NCBI RefSeq assembly: GCF_002563715.1
Contig: NZ_PDJJ01000001.1
Coordinates: 806,001-870,000 of the forward strand
Length of the DNA stretch: 64,000 nucleotides
Direction: 5' to 3'
DNA from: Isoptericola jiangsuensis
GTDB lineage: Bacteria > Actinomycetota > Actinomycetes > Actinomycetales > Cellulomonadaceae
Shown here: positions 1 to 8,582 of the stretch, piece after piece
Position numbering within the stretch: position 1 is the first letter of the stretch
Layout of the letters: each line of letters starts with the position of its first letter
Made by a program: the position numbers and the translations under genes
Notes under the pieces: model-generated
Told to the model about the DNA's origin: nothing
Database searches by the model: none
Seen by the model: the letters and a program-made list of their open reading frames with translations, nothing else

Positions 1-870
1 CACCTGCGCACCTCCCGCTCGACCGTGTCCCGCATGCTGCGACGCGCCCGCGACACCGGGATCGTGGAGATCACCCTGCGGCCGGCGCACTCCCAGGCGC
101 CGGGCCTCGGCCGCGAGCTCGCCACCCGGTACGGCATCGAGGCGTACGTCGTCCCGGTGCCCGACGACGCCGACCCGGCGGACCGGCTCACCCAGGTGGC
201 CCTGACGTCCGCCCGGCTCGTCTCCCGCATGGTCGACTCCGACATGGTGCTCGGCATCGCGTGGGGCACCACCGTGGGCGCCGTCGCCGAGCACCTCACC
301 GCCAAGCCCACCCGCGGCGCCCACGTCGTCCAGCTCAACGGCGCCGCCAACACCCGTACCTCCGGCTTCGGGTACGTCGGCGCGCTGCTCGACCGGTTCG
401 CCGCCGCGTTCGAGGCGCAACCCCACTACTTCCCCGTGCCCGCGTTCTTCGACTACGCCGAGACGCGGGCCGCGATGTGGCGCGAACGATCCGTGCGCCG
501 CGTGCTCGACGTCCAGGCACGCACCGACGTCGCGCTGTTCTCCGTCGGCGCCCTGGAGTCCGTCGTGCCGTCCCACGTGTACGCCGCCGGGTACCTCGAC
601 CCCGAGGACCGGGCCGCGCTGCGGGACGCCGGGGCCGTGGGCGACGTCTGCACCGTGTTCCTCCGGCCCGACGGCACCTTCCGCGACCTCGCCATCAACG
701 CCCGCGCCACCGGCCCCACCCCGGACCAGCTCGCCCGCTACCCGCGACGGCTCTGCGTCGCCGCGGGGGACGGCAAGGTCGCGCCCCTGCGCGCGGCGCT
801 CGCGGCCGGCGCGGTCACGGACCTCGTGGTGGACGAGATCACCGCGACCCTGCTCGTCGAGCATCCCTGA
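1..870 (+). CDS. SorC-family sugar-responsive transcriptional regulator (5' partial)
   Basis: The reading frame is open from the first base of the window, so the true start lies upstream. The visible 289 residues begin inside a DNA-binding helix-turn-helix (LRTSRSTVSRMLRRARDTG) and continue into the C-terminal sugar-phosphate-binding fold of SorC/DeoR-type regulators. Family features include the segment around LGIAWGTTVGAV and the late CTVFLRPDG and INARATG strings. SorC proteins bind operator DNA and are released or activated by phosphorylated sugars. The regulated operon is not visible here: the next gene is argA, 37 bp downstream with its own promoter. The family call is solid; the effector is unknown. 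Confidence 0.85.
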   Translation, partial: HLRTSRSTVSRMLRRARDTGIVEITLRPAHSQAPGLGRELATRYGIEAYVVPVPDDADPADRLTQVALTSARLVSRMVDSDMVLGIAWGTTVGAVAEHLTAKPTRGAHVVQLNGAANTRTSGFGYVGALLDRFAAAFEAQPHYFPVPAFFDYAETRAAMWRERSVRRVLDVQARTDVALFSVGALESVVPSHVYAAGYLDPEDRAALRDAGAVGDVCTVFLRPDGTFRDLAINARATGPTPDQLARYPRRLCVAAGDGKVAPLRAALAAGAVTDLVVDEITATLLVEHP

Positions 871-895
871 CGGGCCCGCGCCCCGCGCGCGCACG

Positions 896-901
896 TAGGG
901 T
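896..901 (+). promoter_or_regulatory. -10 box (TAGGGT) for leaderless argA transcript
   Basis: TAGGGT ends six bases before the GTG at 908, so transcription would begin on the start codon itself. No clear -35 box is seen. Confidence 0.45.
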
Positions 902-907
902 GAGGCC

Positions 908-1426
908 GTGCCCGACCTCACCACGGCCCCGTTCGACGTCCGTCCCGCGCTGCCCGCGGACGTCCGCGCCGTGCACGACCTGGTGGAGCCGTACGCGGCG
1001 GACCGCATCCTGCTCGCCAAGGAGTGGGTGGCCTACTACGAGGCCGTGCAGGAGTTCGTCGTCGCGGACGCCGGGGAGCTGGGCGTGGTGGGCTGCGGCG
1101 CCCTGCACGTCATGTGGAGCGACCTGGCGGAGATCCGCACCCTCGCCGTCGACCAGGCCTGGACGGGCCGCGGCGTCGGGCACGCCCTCGTCGACGAGCT
1201 GGTGCGCCGGGCGCGCGCCCTGGGGCTGCGCCGCATCTTCTGCCTGACGTTCGAGGTCGAGTTCTTCACGCGGCACGGGTTCCGCGAGATCGACGGCACC
1301 CCGGTGACCACGGAGGTGTACGCGGAGCTGCTGCGCTCGCACGACGACGGCGTCGCGGAGTTCCTCGACCTCGCGCGCGTGAAGCCCAACACCCTGGGCA
1401 ACACGCGGATGCTGCTGGAGCTCTGA
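908..1426 (+). CDS. argA: Amino-acid N-acetyltransferase (N-acetylglutamate synthase, ArgA type)
   Basis: This 172-residue single-domain GNAT protein should transfer an acetyl group from acetyl-CoA to glutamate, the first step of arginine synthesis, in the cytosol. The acetyl-CoA-binding loop WTGRGVGHAL is at residues 85-94 and FFTRHGFREI at about 119-128 is typical of the GNAT C-terminal half. The short form without an amino-acid-kinase domain matches the actinobacterial enzyme rather than the fused E. coli ArgA. The GTG at 908 is chosen because a TAGGGT box sits exactly six bases upstream. No other arginine genes are nearby. An acyltransferase of other specificity is possible but less likely. 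Confidence 0.85.
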   Translation: MPDLTTAPFDVRPALPADVRAVHDLVEPYAADRILLAKEWVAYYEAVQEFVVADAGELGVVGCGALHVMWSDLAEIRTLAVDQAWTGRGVGHALVDELVRRARALGLRRIFCLTFEVEFFTRHGFREIDGTPVTTEVYAELLRSHDDGVAEFLDLARVKPNTLGNTRMLLEL

Positions 1427-1437
1427 GGGCTCCCGCG

Positions 1438-2319
1438 TCAGGCGGGCAGCAGGTAGCGGCCGGCGTCGTCGGTCTCGGCCAGGCCGTCCTCCACGAGCCC
1501 GGCCAGGCAGCGGTCGAGCTGGGGCTGCGGTCCGGCGTCGGCGAGCAGCACGCGGGGCACGGGCTCGTCCGCGCTGCGCAGGGCGGCCATGACACGGCCC
1601 CGCACCTGCCGGTCGGTGCCCTCCCAGGACTGGGTGCGGCGCTTGTCGGCGTGCGCGTCGGGCGGGAACCCGGCGAGCCGCCACGCGCAGGACTCCCGCA
1701 GGGGGCAGGTGCCGCAGCGCGGGACCCGCGCCGTGCACAGGAGCGCGCCGAGCTCCATGGACGCCGCGGCCCACCGGGCGGCGTCCGCGTCGTCGTCCGG
1801 CACGAGGGAGGCGGCGAGGCGTCGTTCGGCCGCCGTGTAGGTCGGGGCGGGCAGGGCGACACCCGTGACGGCCCGGGCCTGCACCCGGCGCACGTTGGTG
1901 TCCACCACGACGGAGCGGCGCCCGAACGCGAACGCGCGCACGGCGGCCGCGGTGTACTCCCCGACGCCGGGCAGCGCGCGCAGCGCCTCCTCGTCGTCCG
2001 GGACGACGCCGTCGTGCCGCTCGACGACGGCGCGGGCGCAGTCCGCGAGCCGCAGCGCACGACGCGGGTAGCCGAGCCGCCCCCAGGCGCGCAGCACGTC
2101 CGCCGTCGGGGCGGCGGCGAGGTCCGCGGGGGTGGGCCAGCGGTCCATCCACTCGCGCCACACGGGCTCCACGCGGACCACGGGCGTCTGCTGCAGCATG
2201 ACCTCGCTGACGAGCACGCCCCACGGCGTCCGGTCGGGGGCACGCCAGGGCAGGTCGCGGGCGACACCCGCGAACCAGTCGATGACCTGCGCGACGACCT
2301 GACCCGGAACCTGCTGCAC
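1438..2319 (-). CDS. mutY: A/G-specific adenine DNA glycosylase MutY
   Basis: MutY removes adenine mispaired with 8-oxoguanine, protecting GC-rich DNA from oxidative mutation. The 293-residue protein has the helix-hairpin-helix LPGVG at residues 116-120, catalytic Glu39 (SEVMLQQT) and Asp140 (VVVDTNVRR). A [4Fe-4S] loop is formed by Cys195, 202, 205 and 211 with the family spacing C-x6-C-x2-C-x5-C. The C-terminal 8-oxoG-recognition domain is short, as in other actinobacteria. The GTG at 2319 is the best start because the frame continues upstream without another convincing initiator; a CACAAT box lies just upstream of it. The gene is convergent with argA and divergent from the gene at 2437. 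Confidence 0.93.
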   Translation of the reverse strand: MQQVPGQVVAQVIDWFAGVARDLPWRAPDRTPWGVLVSEVMLQQTPVVRVEPVWREWMDRWPTPADLAAAPTADVLRAWGRLGYPRRALRLADCARAVVERHDGVVPDDEEALRALPGVGEYTAAAVRAFAFGRRSVVVDTNVRRVQARAVTGVALPAPTYTAAERRLAASLVPDDDADAARWAAASMELGALLCTARVPRCGTCPLRESCAWRLAGFPPDAHADKRRTQSWEGTDRQVRGRVMAALRSADEPVPRVLLADAGPQPQLDRCLAGLVEDGLAETDDAGRYLLPA

Positions 2320-2436
2320 GGTCGACCATTGTGCCTGCTCGGACGGGGTGCTGGTCTCCCGGCGCGGCGCCGCGGTCGCGCGCGGCGTGCCGCGTAGCGT
2401 GGCCGCAGCAGGACCTGTGCGACAAGGCGGGGGCGA

Positions 2437-3849
2437 GTGGCGGCATCGAAGGACGGACGCGGTTCGACGGGCGGGGGACGACCCTCGGCCCGGTCCACGG
2501 CACGCCCGGGGGCCGGGCGTCCCACGGGCGGGACCGCGAAGAGGTCCGCGGCGCCGCGGTCGGGCTCGGGGTCGGGCACGCGGTCCGGCGGGGCCCAGGG
2601 CGCCGGCACGTCGGGACGCTCCGGCGCCGCACGCTCGGGGGCCGGTTCCACCCGGTCGACGGGTGCCCGGGGGAGCGCCGGCCAGGGCACGGCCCGGTCC
2701 GCCGGGACCGGCGGCACCAGGAAGCCGGCCACGAGCGCCGCGAAGGGCACGTCGGGCAGGAGCACCGCGAAGGGCACGCCCGCGAAGAGCGGGTCCGCGC
2801 GGGCCACGACGTCCCGGGGCGGCTCCGCGAAGACCACCGGGGGGCGGACCACCGCGGCCCGGACCTCCGGCGCCCGGTCGGGCGGGTCCGCGCGCACGTC
2901 GGCGGCGCGTCCCACGTCCGCCCGGTCCGGGGCGGCCCGCGGCACGGCACGCTCGGGGTCGTCCACGGCCCGCCGCACCGTGACGAGGAACGGGCTCGTC
3001 GCACCCGGCGCGACGCCCCGCCCCCGGACCCGGCCCGCGCCGCGGCGTCCCAGCGCCGCCGAGCTGCGGCGTCGGCAGCGCCGCCACCGGCTCACGGCCC
3101 TGACGCTGCTGTGCACGGCGCTGCTGCTCGGGCTCGGCACGGCCGCGGGCTACGGCATCGGGCAGGGCGTGCAGTGGGTGCGGGACGTCTGGCCCGACCC
3201 CGAGCCCGAGCTCCTCGCCGAGAAGGCCGCCCCGCCGGATCCCCTCGACCTGAGCGGCGTGGCCGAGCCCTGCGCCCCGGAGGCGGTCGGGCTGGAGCTC
3301 GCGGGCGGCAGCACCAGCCTCACCCCGGGGGACCCCGTCGACCTGACGCTCACCGTGACGAACCTCGGCCGGGTGCCGTGCCTCGTCGACGCCTCCCCGT
3401 CGAACCTGCAGGTCACGGTGACCGACGGCGACGGCGAGCGCGTCTGGTCGTCGGCGGACTGCGCGGGCGACTCCTCGAACCCCGCCCTGCTGGGGCAGGG
3501 GGAGACCTGGCAGGTCACGACCCGCTGGAGCGGGTCGACGTCCACCCCGAGGTGCGACGCCAAGCCGTCCGAGGTCGGGGCCGGCACCTACACGCTCACG
3601 CCCGCGCTCGACGACGTGAAGGCCGCCGCGGGCGAGCCCGTCACGCTCGCCGTCGCCGCGCCCGCGCCGAAGAAGAACTCCGAGGGTGCGAAGGACGGCG
3701 AGGAGGCCGCGGCGGCGGACGGTGGCGACGACGCGGAGGCCACCGACGACGGTGCGAAGGGCGGCGGCGCCGCGAAGGGTGACGACGCGAAGGGTGAGGA
3801 CGAGCCCGCCGCGGACGAGCCGGGGGCCGGCGGGGCCACCGTCAGCTGA
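2437..3849 (+). CDS. Membrane-anchored protein with long basic disordered tail and extracytoplasmic beta domain
   Basis: I do not recognise a named family. The 470-residue protein has three parts. Residues 1 to about 215 are almost wholly Gly/Ser/Thr/Ala/Arg/Lys, strongly basic and surely disordered. One membrane helix follows at about 222-243 (LTALTLLCTALLLGLGTAAGYG). An outer domain of about 150 residues then carries three or four Cys and strings such as LTLTVTNLGRVPC and WQVTTRWSG, which look like an immunoglobulin-like or DUF4232-type fold. The last 55 residues are an acidic Glu/Asp/Ala/Gly tail. The basic part should be cytoplasmic and could bind nucleic acid or acidic lipid; that is inference. 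The GTG start at 2437 follows a TAGCGT box near 2395. Confidence 0.7.
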   Translation: MAASKDGRGSTGGGRPSARSTARPGAGRPTGGTAKRSAAPRSGSGSGTRSGGAQGAGTSGRSGAARSGAGSTRSTGARGSAGQGTARSAGTGGTRKPATSAAKGTSGRSTAKGTPAKSGSARATTSRGGSAKTTGGRTTAARTSGARSGGSARTSAARPTSARSGAARGTARSGSSTARRTVTRNGLVAPGATPRPRTRPAPRRPSAAELRRRQRRHRLTALTLLCTALLLGLGTAAGYGIGQGVQWVRDVWPDPEPELLAEKAAPPDPLDLSGVAEPCAPEAVGLELAGGSTSLTPGDPVDLTLTVTNLGRVPCLVDASPSNLQVTVTDGDGERVWSSADCAGDSSNPALLGQGETWQVTTRWSGSTSTPRCDAKPSEVGAGTYTLTPALDDVKAAAGEPVTLAVAAPAPKKNSEGAKDGEEAAAADGGDDAEATDDGAKGGGAAKGDDAKGEDEPAADEPGAGGATVS

Positions 3850-3856
3850 CGAGCGG

Positions 3857-4948
3857 TCAGACGTACCGCTCGAGGATGCTGGACTCGGCCAGGCGCGACA
3901 GGCCCTCGCGGACGGCGCGCGCCCGCTGGTCGCCGACGCCCTCGACGCTCATGAGGTCGTCCACGGACGCCGCGAGCAGCTTCTGCAGGCCGCCGAAGTG
4001 CAGCACGAGACGGTCGACGATGGACGACGGCAGGCGCGGCACCTTGGACAGCAGGCGGTAGCCGTGCGGGGCGACGGCCGCGTCGAGGGCGGCGCCGGAG
4101 CCCGGCAGCGCGAGCACGCGCCCGATCTGCGACAGGTCGAGGAGCTGGGCGGAGTCCAGCACGGCGAGGTCGGCGTGCACGTCGACGACGCCGCGTCCCG
4201 AGCGGTCGACGTCCACGTAGTCGCGGACGACGAGGTCGCGGTCCGCGCCGATGCCGCCGATGAGCTCGTCGAGCTGGAGGGCGAGGAGGCGGCCGTCGGT
4301 GCCGAGCTCGACGACGTAGCCGTCGATCTCGTCGGAGATGCGGCGCACCATCTCGAGGCGCTGCACGACGGCGCAGACGTCGCGCACGGTGACGAGGTCC
4401 TCGATCTCGAGCGCGGACAGCGTGCCGGACACCTCGTCGAGGCGGGAGCGGTACCGCTCCAGCGTGGCGAGGGCCTGGTTGGCGCGGCCGAGGATGGTGT
4501 CGGAGTCCTCCAGGACGTGCCGCTGGCTGCCGATGTAGATCGCGACGATCCGCATGGACTGGCTCACCGAGATGACGGGCAGGCCCGTCTGGATGGCGAC
4601 GCGCTCGGCGGTGCGGTGCCGGGTGCCGGACTCGCTGGTCTCGATCGTGGGGTCGGGCAGCAGCTGCACGGCGGCGCGGCGGATGCGGGTCGCGTCCCGG
4701 TCGAGGACGACGGCGCCGTCCATCTTTGACAGCTCGCGCAGGCGGGTCGCGGAGAACTCGACGTCGAGGTGGAAGCCTCCGGAGCAGATCTCCTCGACCG
4801 TCTTGTCGTGCCCGAGCACGATGAGCGCGCCGGTGCGTCCTCGCAGGATGCGCTCCAGACCGTCTCGGAGCTCGGTGCCGGGCGCCACGGTGGCGAGGGT
4901 CTCCCGGAGCTGGGCGTCGGGGTGCGCGGACGCGGAGGAGGGAGCCAC
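3857..4948 (-). CDS. disA: DNA integrity scanning diadenylate cyclase DisA
   Basis: DisA condenses two ATP into cyclic di-AMP and slows when it meets branched DNA, linking genome integrity to c-di-AMP signalling. The 363-residue length is typical. The N-terminal DAC domain shows the catalytic DGA at residues 77-79 and the GTRHRTAER motif at 108-116. A helical linker and C-terminal helix-hairpin-helix repeats follow ([10 protein letters not shown] and [12 protein letters not shown]). The gene lies 9 bp downstream of radA, whose product inhibits DisA in other bacteria, so the pair is functional as well as physical. It also appears to have its own leaderless promoter (TAGACT) in that gap. Confidence 0.97.
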   Translation of the reverse strand: MAPSSASAHPDAQLRETLATVAPGTELRDGLERILRGRTGALIVLGHDKTVEEICSGGFHLDVEFSATRLRELSKMDGAVVLDRDATRIRRAAVQLLPDPTIETSESGTRHRTAERVAIQTGLPVISVSQSMRIVAIYIGSQRHVLEDSDTILGRANQALATLERYRSRLDEVSGTLSALEIEDLVTVRDVCAVVQRLEMVRRISDEIDGYVVELGTDGRLLALQLDELIGGIGADRDLVVRDYVDVDRSGRGVVDVHADLAVLDSAQLLDLSQIGRVLALPGSGAALDAAVAPHGYRLLSKVPRLPSSIVDRLVLHFGGLQKLLAASVDDLMSVEGVGDQRARAVREGLSRLAESSILERYV

Positions 4949-4954
4949 GGGGGC

Positions 4955-4960
4955 AGTCTA
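4955..4960 (-). promoter_or_regulatory. -10 box (TAGACT) giving a leaderless disA transcript
   Basis: On the minus strand TAGACT ends six bases before the disA GTG at 4948. It overlaps the 3' end of radA, so disA may be expressed apart from radA. Confidence 0.4.
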
Positions 4961-6397
4961 CGACGTCGGGGCAGGCCGGCGCCGGGTACGCGCCGGATCC
5001 TGGACGGCTTCCGCGAGCTCGACCGCCTCGGCGATGTGGCGGGCCTCGGCCAGCTGCAGCCCGGCCGGAGCCTTCGCGGAGGTGCCCGCGGGGACGACGG
5101 CGCGGGTGAACCCGAGCCGGGCGGCCTCGCTGAGGCGGCGGTCGAGGCCCGCGACGGGCCGGATGTCGCCCGCGAGCCCGACCTCGCCGACGGCGATCGT
5201 CCCGGCGGGCAGCGCCTCGCCGGTGCGCGCCGACACGATGGCCAGGGCCGTCGCGAGGTCGGCGGCCGGCTCGGTCACGCGCGCACCGCCGATGGTCGAG
5301 GCGTACACGTCGCTGTCGGCGAGCCGCAGGCCGGCGTGCCGGTGCAGCACCGCGAGGATCATCGCGAGGCGCTGCGACTCGACGCCGCTCGTGGCGCGGC
5401 GCGGGTTCGCCAGCGGCGACGGCGCGACCAGCGACTGGATCTCGAGCGCGAGGGGGCGGCGACCCTCCAGGGTCACCGTCACGCAGGTCCCCGGGACGCC
5501 CGCCCCGAGGTGGGAGAGGAACAGCCCGCTCGGGTCGGCCAGGCCCTCGATGCCGGTCTCGGACAGCTCGAAGCAGCCGACCTCGTCGGTGGGCCCGAAC
5601 CGGTTCTTCACCGCCCGCACCATCCGCAGCCGCGAGTGCCGGTCGCCCTCGAACTGGCAGACGACGTCCACCAGGTGCTCCAGCGTGCGCGGCCCCGCCA
5701 CCGTCCCGTCCTTGGTGACGTGCCCGACGAGCAGCACCGGCACCTGACGTTCCTTCGCCGCCGCGATGAGCGCGCCTGCGACCTCCCGGACCTGGCTCAC
5801 GCCGCCCGGGGCGCCGTCGACCTCCGCCGAGGCGATGGTCTGCACCGAGTCGACGACGAGCAGGGCCGGGTCCGCCGCCTCGACGTGCCCGAGCACGGTC
5901 GCGAGGTCGGTCTCCGCGGCGAGCAGCAGGGTGGGGGCGAGCGCACCGATCCGCTCCGCGCGCAGCCGCACCTGCCCGGCGGACTCCTCGCCCGTCACGT
6001 ACAGCACCGTGCGGGGGCGGCCGTCCGCGCCGCGGGCCGCGTTCGACGCCACCGACAGCAGCAGCGTGGACTTGCCGACGCCCGGCTCCCCGGCGAGCAG
6101 GACCACCGCACCCGGCACGAGACCGCCGCCCAGCACCCGGTCGAGCTCGTGGACGCCCGTCGGGGTCGCCCGCGCCGAGTCCACGTCGATCTCCGCGATG
6201 GGACGGGCGGCCGAGCGCACCGGCGTCACGGCCGTCGTCCGCGGGCCCGCCGAGGCCTGCCCGGCCTCCGTCACGCTGCCCCACTCCTGGCACTCGCCGC
6301 ACCGGCCCACCCACTTCGCGGTGGTCCAGCCGCACTCGGCGCACCGGTAGGCGGGCTTCGTGGACTTGGAGCGGGCGGCGCGCGTCGTGGTGGTCAC
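4958..6397 (-). CDS. radA: DNA repair protein RadA (Sms)
   Basis: RadA is a RecA-like hexameric helicase that helps process recombination intermediates by driving branch migration. The 479-residue protein has the N-terminal zinc ribbon Cys19, Cys22, Cys33, Cys36, the Walker A motif GEPGVGKST at 103-111, the diagnostic KNRFG motif at about 265, and the C-terminal Lon-like domain (TEPAADLATALAI and VGEVGLAGDIR). All family landmarks are intact. The GTG start at 6397 has a TAGCGT box exactly six bases upstream. It forms a two-gene unit with disA. Confidence 0.97.
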   Translation of the reverse strand: MTTTTRAARSKSTKPAYRCAECGWTTAKWVGRCGECQEWGSVTEAGQASAGPRTTAVTPVRSAARPIAEIDVDSARATPTGVHELDRVLGGGLVPGAVVLLAGEPGVGKSTLLLSVASNAARGADGRPRTVLYVTGEESAGQVRLRAERIGALAPTLLLAAETDLATVLGHVEAADPALLVVDSVQTIASAEVDGAPGGVSQVREVAGALIAAAKERQVPVLLVGHVTKDGTVAGPRTLEHLVDVVCQFEGDRHSRLRMVRAVKNRFGPTDEVGCFELSETGIEGLADPSGLFLSHLGAGVPGTCVTVTLEGRRPLALEIQSLVAPSPLANPRRATSGVESQRLAMILAVLHRHAGLRLADSDVYASTIGGARVTEPAADLATALAIVSARTGEALPAGTIAVGEVGLAGDIRPVAGLDRRLSEAARLGFTRAVVPAGTSAKAPAGLQLAEARHIAEAVELAEAVQDPARTRRRPAPTS

Positions 6398-6403
6398 GGG
6401 CCC

Positions 6404-6409
6404 ACGCTA
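6404..6409 (-). promoter_or_regulatory. -10 box (TAGCGT) for leaderless radA transcript
   Basis: Minus-strand TAGCGT ends six bases before the radA GTG at 6397. No ribosome-binding site is needed or seen at this start. Confidence 0.45.
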
Positions 6410-6577
6410 GGGGCGGGCACCGACACCCGGCGCGGGCGGTGCGCACCGGTGAGGTGGCGCGGCCGGATCGGCGCCGGGCCGCGGACGACACGCCCCGCGA
6501 CGTGCGCCAGGCCGTAGGCTGCACCGCGACGCAGTCGTCGGAGCGCCGCACGGCCGCAGAGCAGCAGGAGGACGTCC

Positions 6578-7234
6578 ATGGTCGACCAGAAGCCCGGTTA
6601 CCTCTCCCCGGGATTCCGGACCCCGGGGGACAAGGTGCACCAGAAGAAGAACCGCGCGGCCGTCGTCCGCCGCCGGCGGCTGCTCCTCGTGGGCGCGGCC
6701 GTGGCGATCGTCGCCGTCGCCCTCGTGACCGCGCTGGTCTGGCCCGGGTTCGCCCGCCAGGCCGACCCGTTGCCGGAGGTCACCGTGACCGCGCCGCCGC
6801 CCACGCCCACCGCGGAGGCCGAACCACTCCCCGAGGGCCCCACCGAGTTCCTGACGTCCCTGCCCGAGACCGTCCTCCAGCTCGTCCGGCTCGACGTCGC
6901 CGAGGACGGCGACCGCGTCGACGAGACCGGCGCCGTCGAGGCCTGGACCGTCGTGTACGGGGACGGCTCCGGCACGCAGGTCGACCTCGCCGCCGGGCAG
7001 TGGGCCGACGACGACGCCGCGAGCGAGGTCCACGACGTCCTGCTGCAGGCCGCCGGCGAGCCCACGATCAGCGGCGACGTCACCGTCGGCGACGAGGTCG
7101 TCGGCACCTACGCCGTCACGCCCGGCGGCACGGCCGGCACCTCCGTGGTGACCTGGCGCAACGGCACCGCCGTGTTCCGGGCCACCGGACCCGACCAGCT
7201 CGTCCAGGACTTCTACGAGTCCTTCCCGATGTGA
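6578..7234 (+). CDS. Single-pass membrane protein of unknown function
   Basis: A 218-residue protein that I cannot assign to a family. A basic cytoplasmic N-terminus (about 36 residues with KKNR and RRRR) leads into one membrane helix at about 37-57 (LLLVGAAVAIVAVALVTALVW). A Pro/Thr-rich linker and an acidic outer domain of about 140 residues with several beta-strand-like stretches follow. The ATG at 6578 has a strong Shine-Dalgarno AGGAGGA, and a TAGGCT box lies at 6512-6517. It ends 14 bp before proC and may be co-transcribed with it. No cysteines or catalytic motifs stand out. Confidence 0.7.
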   Translation: MVDQKPGYLSPGFRTPGDKVHQKKNRAAVVRRRRLLLVGAAVAIVAVALVTALVWPGFARQADPLPEVTVTAPPPTPTAEAEPLPEGPTEFLTSLPETVLQLVRLDVAEDGDRVDETGAVEAWTVVYGDGSGTQVDLAAGQWADDDAASEVHDVLLQAAGEPTISGDVTVGDEVVGTYAVTPGGTAGTSVVTWRNGTAVFRATGPDQLVQDFYESFPM

Positions 7235-7248
7235 CCGAGGAGAACCAC

Positions 7249-8076
7249 GTGAGCACGCAGATCGCCGGGACCAGGGTCGCCTTCCTCGGCACGGGGAACA
7301 TGGCCGAGGCCGTCCTCGCCGGGGCCCTCGCGTCCGGGCTGGCGCCGACCGACGTCGTCGCGACCGTCCGCCGCGCCGAGCGGGGCGCCGCCCTGGCCGA
7401 CACCTACGGCGTGGCCACCACCACGGACAACGCCGCCGCCGTCGCCGGGGCGCGGGTCGTCGTCGTCGGGGTCAAGCCGAAGGACGTCGTCGCGCTCCTC
7501 GACCTCGTCGCCCCGTCCCTGGAGCCCGGCGCCGTCGTCGTCAGCGTCGCCGCGGGGCTGCCGCTCGCCCTGTACGCCGCGCACCTGCCCGCGGGGCAGC
7601 CCGTCGTGCGCACCATGCCCAACACCCCCGCCCAGGTCGGCGCGGGGATCACCGCCGTCGTGCCCGGGCCCACCACGTCCGAGGACGACGTCACGCTCGT
7701 CGAAGCGCTGCTCGGCGGCACCGGCGAGACGGTCCGCATCACCGAGAAGGACATCGACGCGTTCGGGGCGCTCGCCGGGTCCGGGCCCGCCTACGTGTTC
7801 TACGTCGTGGACGCCATGGCCGAGGCGGGCGTGCTGCTCGGCCTCACCCGCGACGTCGCGCGCCGCCTCGCCGTCCAGACGGTCCTCGGGTCCGGGAAGC
7901 TCCTCGCCGAGACGGGGGAGCACCCCGTCGTGCTGCGCGAGAAGGTGTCCTCGCCGGGCGGCACCACCATCCGCGGGCTGCAGAAGCTCGACGAGGGCGG
8001 GGTGCGCGCCGCGTTCCTCGCCGCTCTCGCCGCCGCCGACGCCCGTTCGAAGGAGCTCGCGACCGAGCTCGGCTGA
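7249..8076 (+). CDS. proC: Pyrroline-5-carboxylate reductase
   Basis: ProC reduces pyrroline-5-carboxylate to proline with NAD(P)H, the last step of proline synthesis. The 275-residue protein has the Rossmann loop FLGTGNMAEAVL at about residues 11-22, MPNTPAQVG in the substrate pocket, GSGPAYVF, and the dimer-domain signature SPGGTTIRGL near the C-terminus. The GTG at 7249 is preceded by GAGGAG. In mycobacteria proC is likewise followed within a few genes by the tiny bS22 gene, as here at 12118. Confidence 0.95.
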   Translation: MSTQIAGTRVAFLGTGNMAEAVLAGALASGLAPTDVVATVRRAERGAALADTYGVATTTDNAAAVAGARVVVVGVKPKDVVALLDLVAPSLEPGAVVVSVAAGLPLALYAAHLPAGQPVVRTMPNTPAQVGAGITAVVPGPTTSEDDVTLVEALLGGTGETVRITEKDIDAFGALAGSGPAYVFYVVDAMAEAGVLLGLTRDVARRLAVQTVLGSGKLLAETGEHPVVLREKVSSPGGTTIRGLQKLDEGGVRAAFLAALAAADARSKELATELG

Positions 8077-8084
8077 CGCATGCG

Positions 8085-8582
8085 TCAGCTCTCCGGCGCC
8101 GCCACGCCGGGGACCACCACGAGCGGTCCTTCGTCGGGGGTCGGGACCTCGAACCCGTCGAGGTACGCGACCGCCAGGTCCGGTGGCACCACGACGTCGT
8201 CGCCGCCCGTGCCGCGCCGTGCGGCCAGGCGCTCCAGCACGACGTCGCGCGGCGTGTCCATCAGGTGCACGACCACCGGGGCGCCCGTCGGGGCGAGCAC
8301 GGCCCGGTAGGCGTCCCGCGACGCCCGCGACCAGAACGACGTGTCCACCACGACGTCCCGCCCGGCGCGGACCAGCCGCACCAGCTCGGTGTGCAGGTGC
8401 GCGTGCACCTCCGCCGCCGCCTCGGCGTCCAGGGGGTGCGTCCGGTACCCGCGGGCCCACGCCTCGTCGTCGAACGACAGCCGGACGCGACCTGCCCGTT
8501 CCAGGCGGCGGGCGTGGGTCGACTTGCCCGACCCGGCGGGCCCGCAGACCAGCACGACCTGCGGCTCGGCGGGCCCGGTCAC
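8085..8582 (-). CDS. P-loop kinase / AAA-type zeta-like ATPase
   Basis: A 165-residue nucleotide kinase-like protein. Walker A is VCGPAGSGKST close to the N-terminus, followed by FDDEAW (a substrate-site acidic pair), VVVDTSFWSR (a Walker-B-like strand) and an arginine-containing lid (ERLAARRG). The pattern matches the small YbaK/zeta-like or gluconate-kinase-like kinases annotated simply as ATP-binding proteins; the substrate is unknown. Its GTG start overlaps the ktrA stop (GTGA, 8579-8582), so translation is coupled to the potassium-channel regulator. Whether that means a role in potassium physiology is inference. Confidence 0.75.
   Translation of the reverse strand: MTGPAEPQVVLVCGPAGSGKSTHARRLERAGRVRLSFDDEAWARGYRTHPLDAEAAAEVHAHLHTELVRLVRAGRDVVVDTSFWSRASRDAYRAVLAPTGAPVVVHLMDTPRDVVLERLAARRGTGGDDVVVPPDLAVAYLDGFEVPTPDEGPLVVVPGVAAPES

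Noticed and set aside
839-3140. Very long open frames on the minus strand through argA, mutY and the 2437 gene
   Set aside because: They are Arg/Pro/Ala/Gly-rich shadows produced by the GC-rich third codon positions of real genes. Only mutY has family motifs there.
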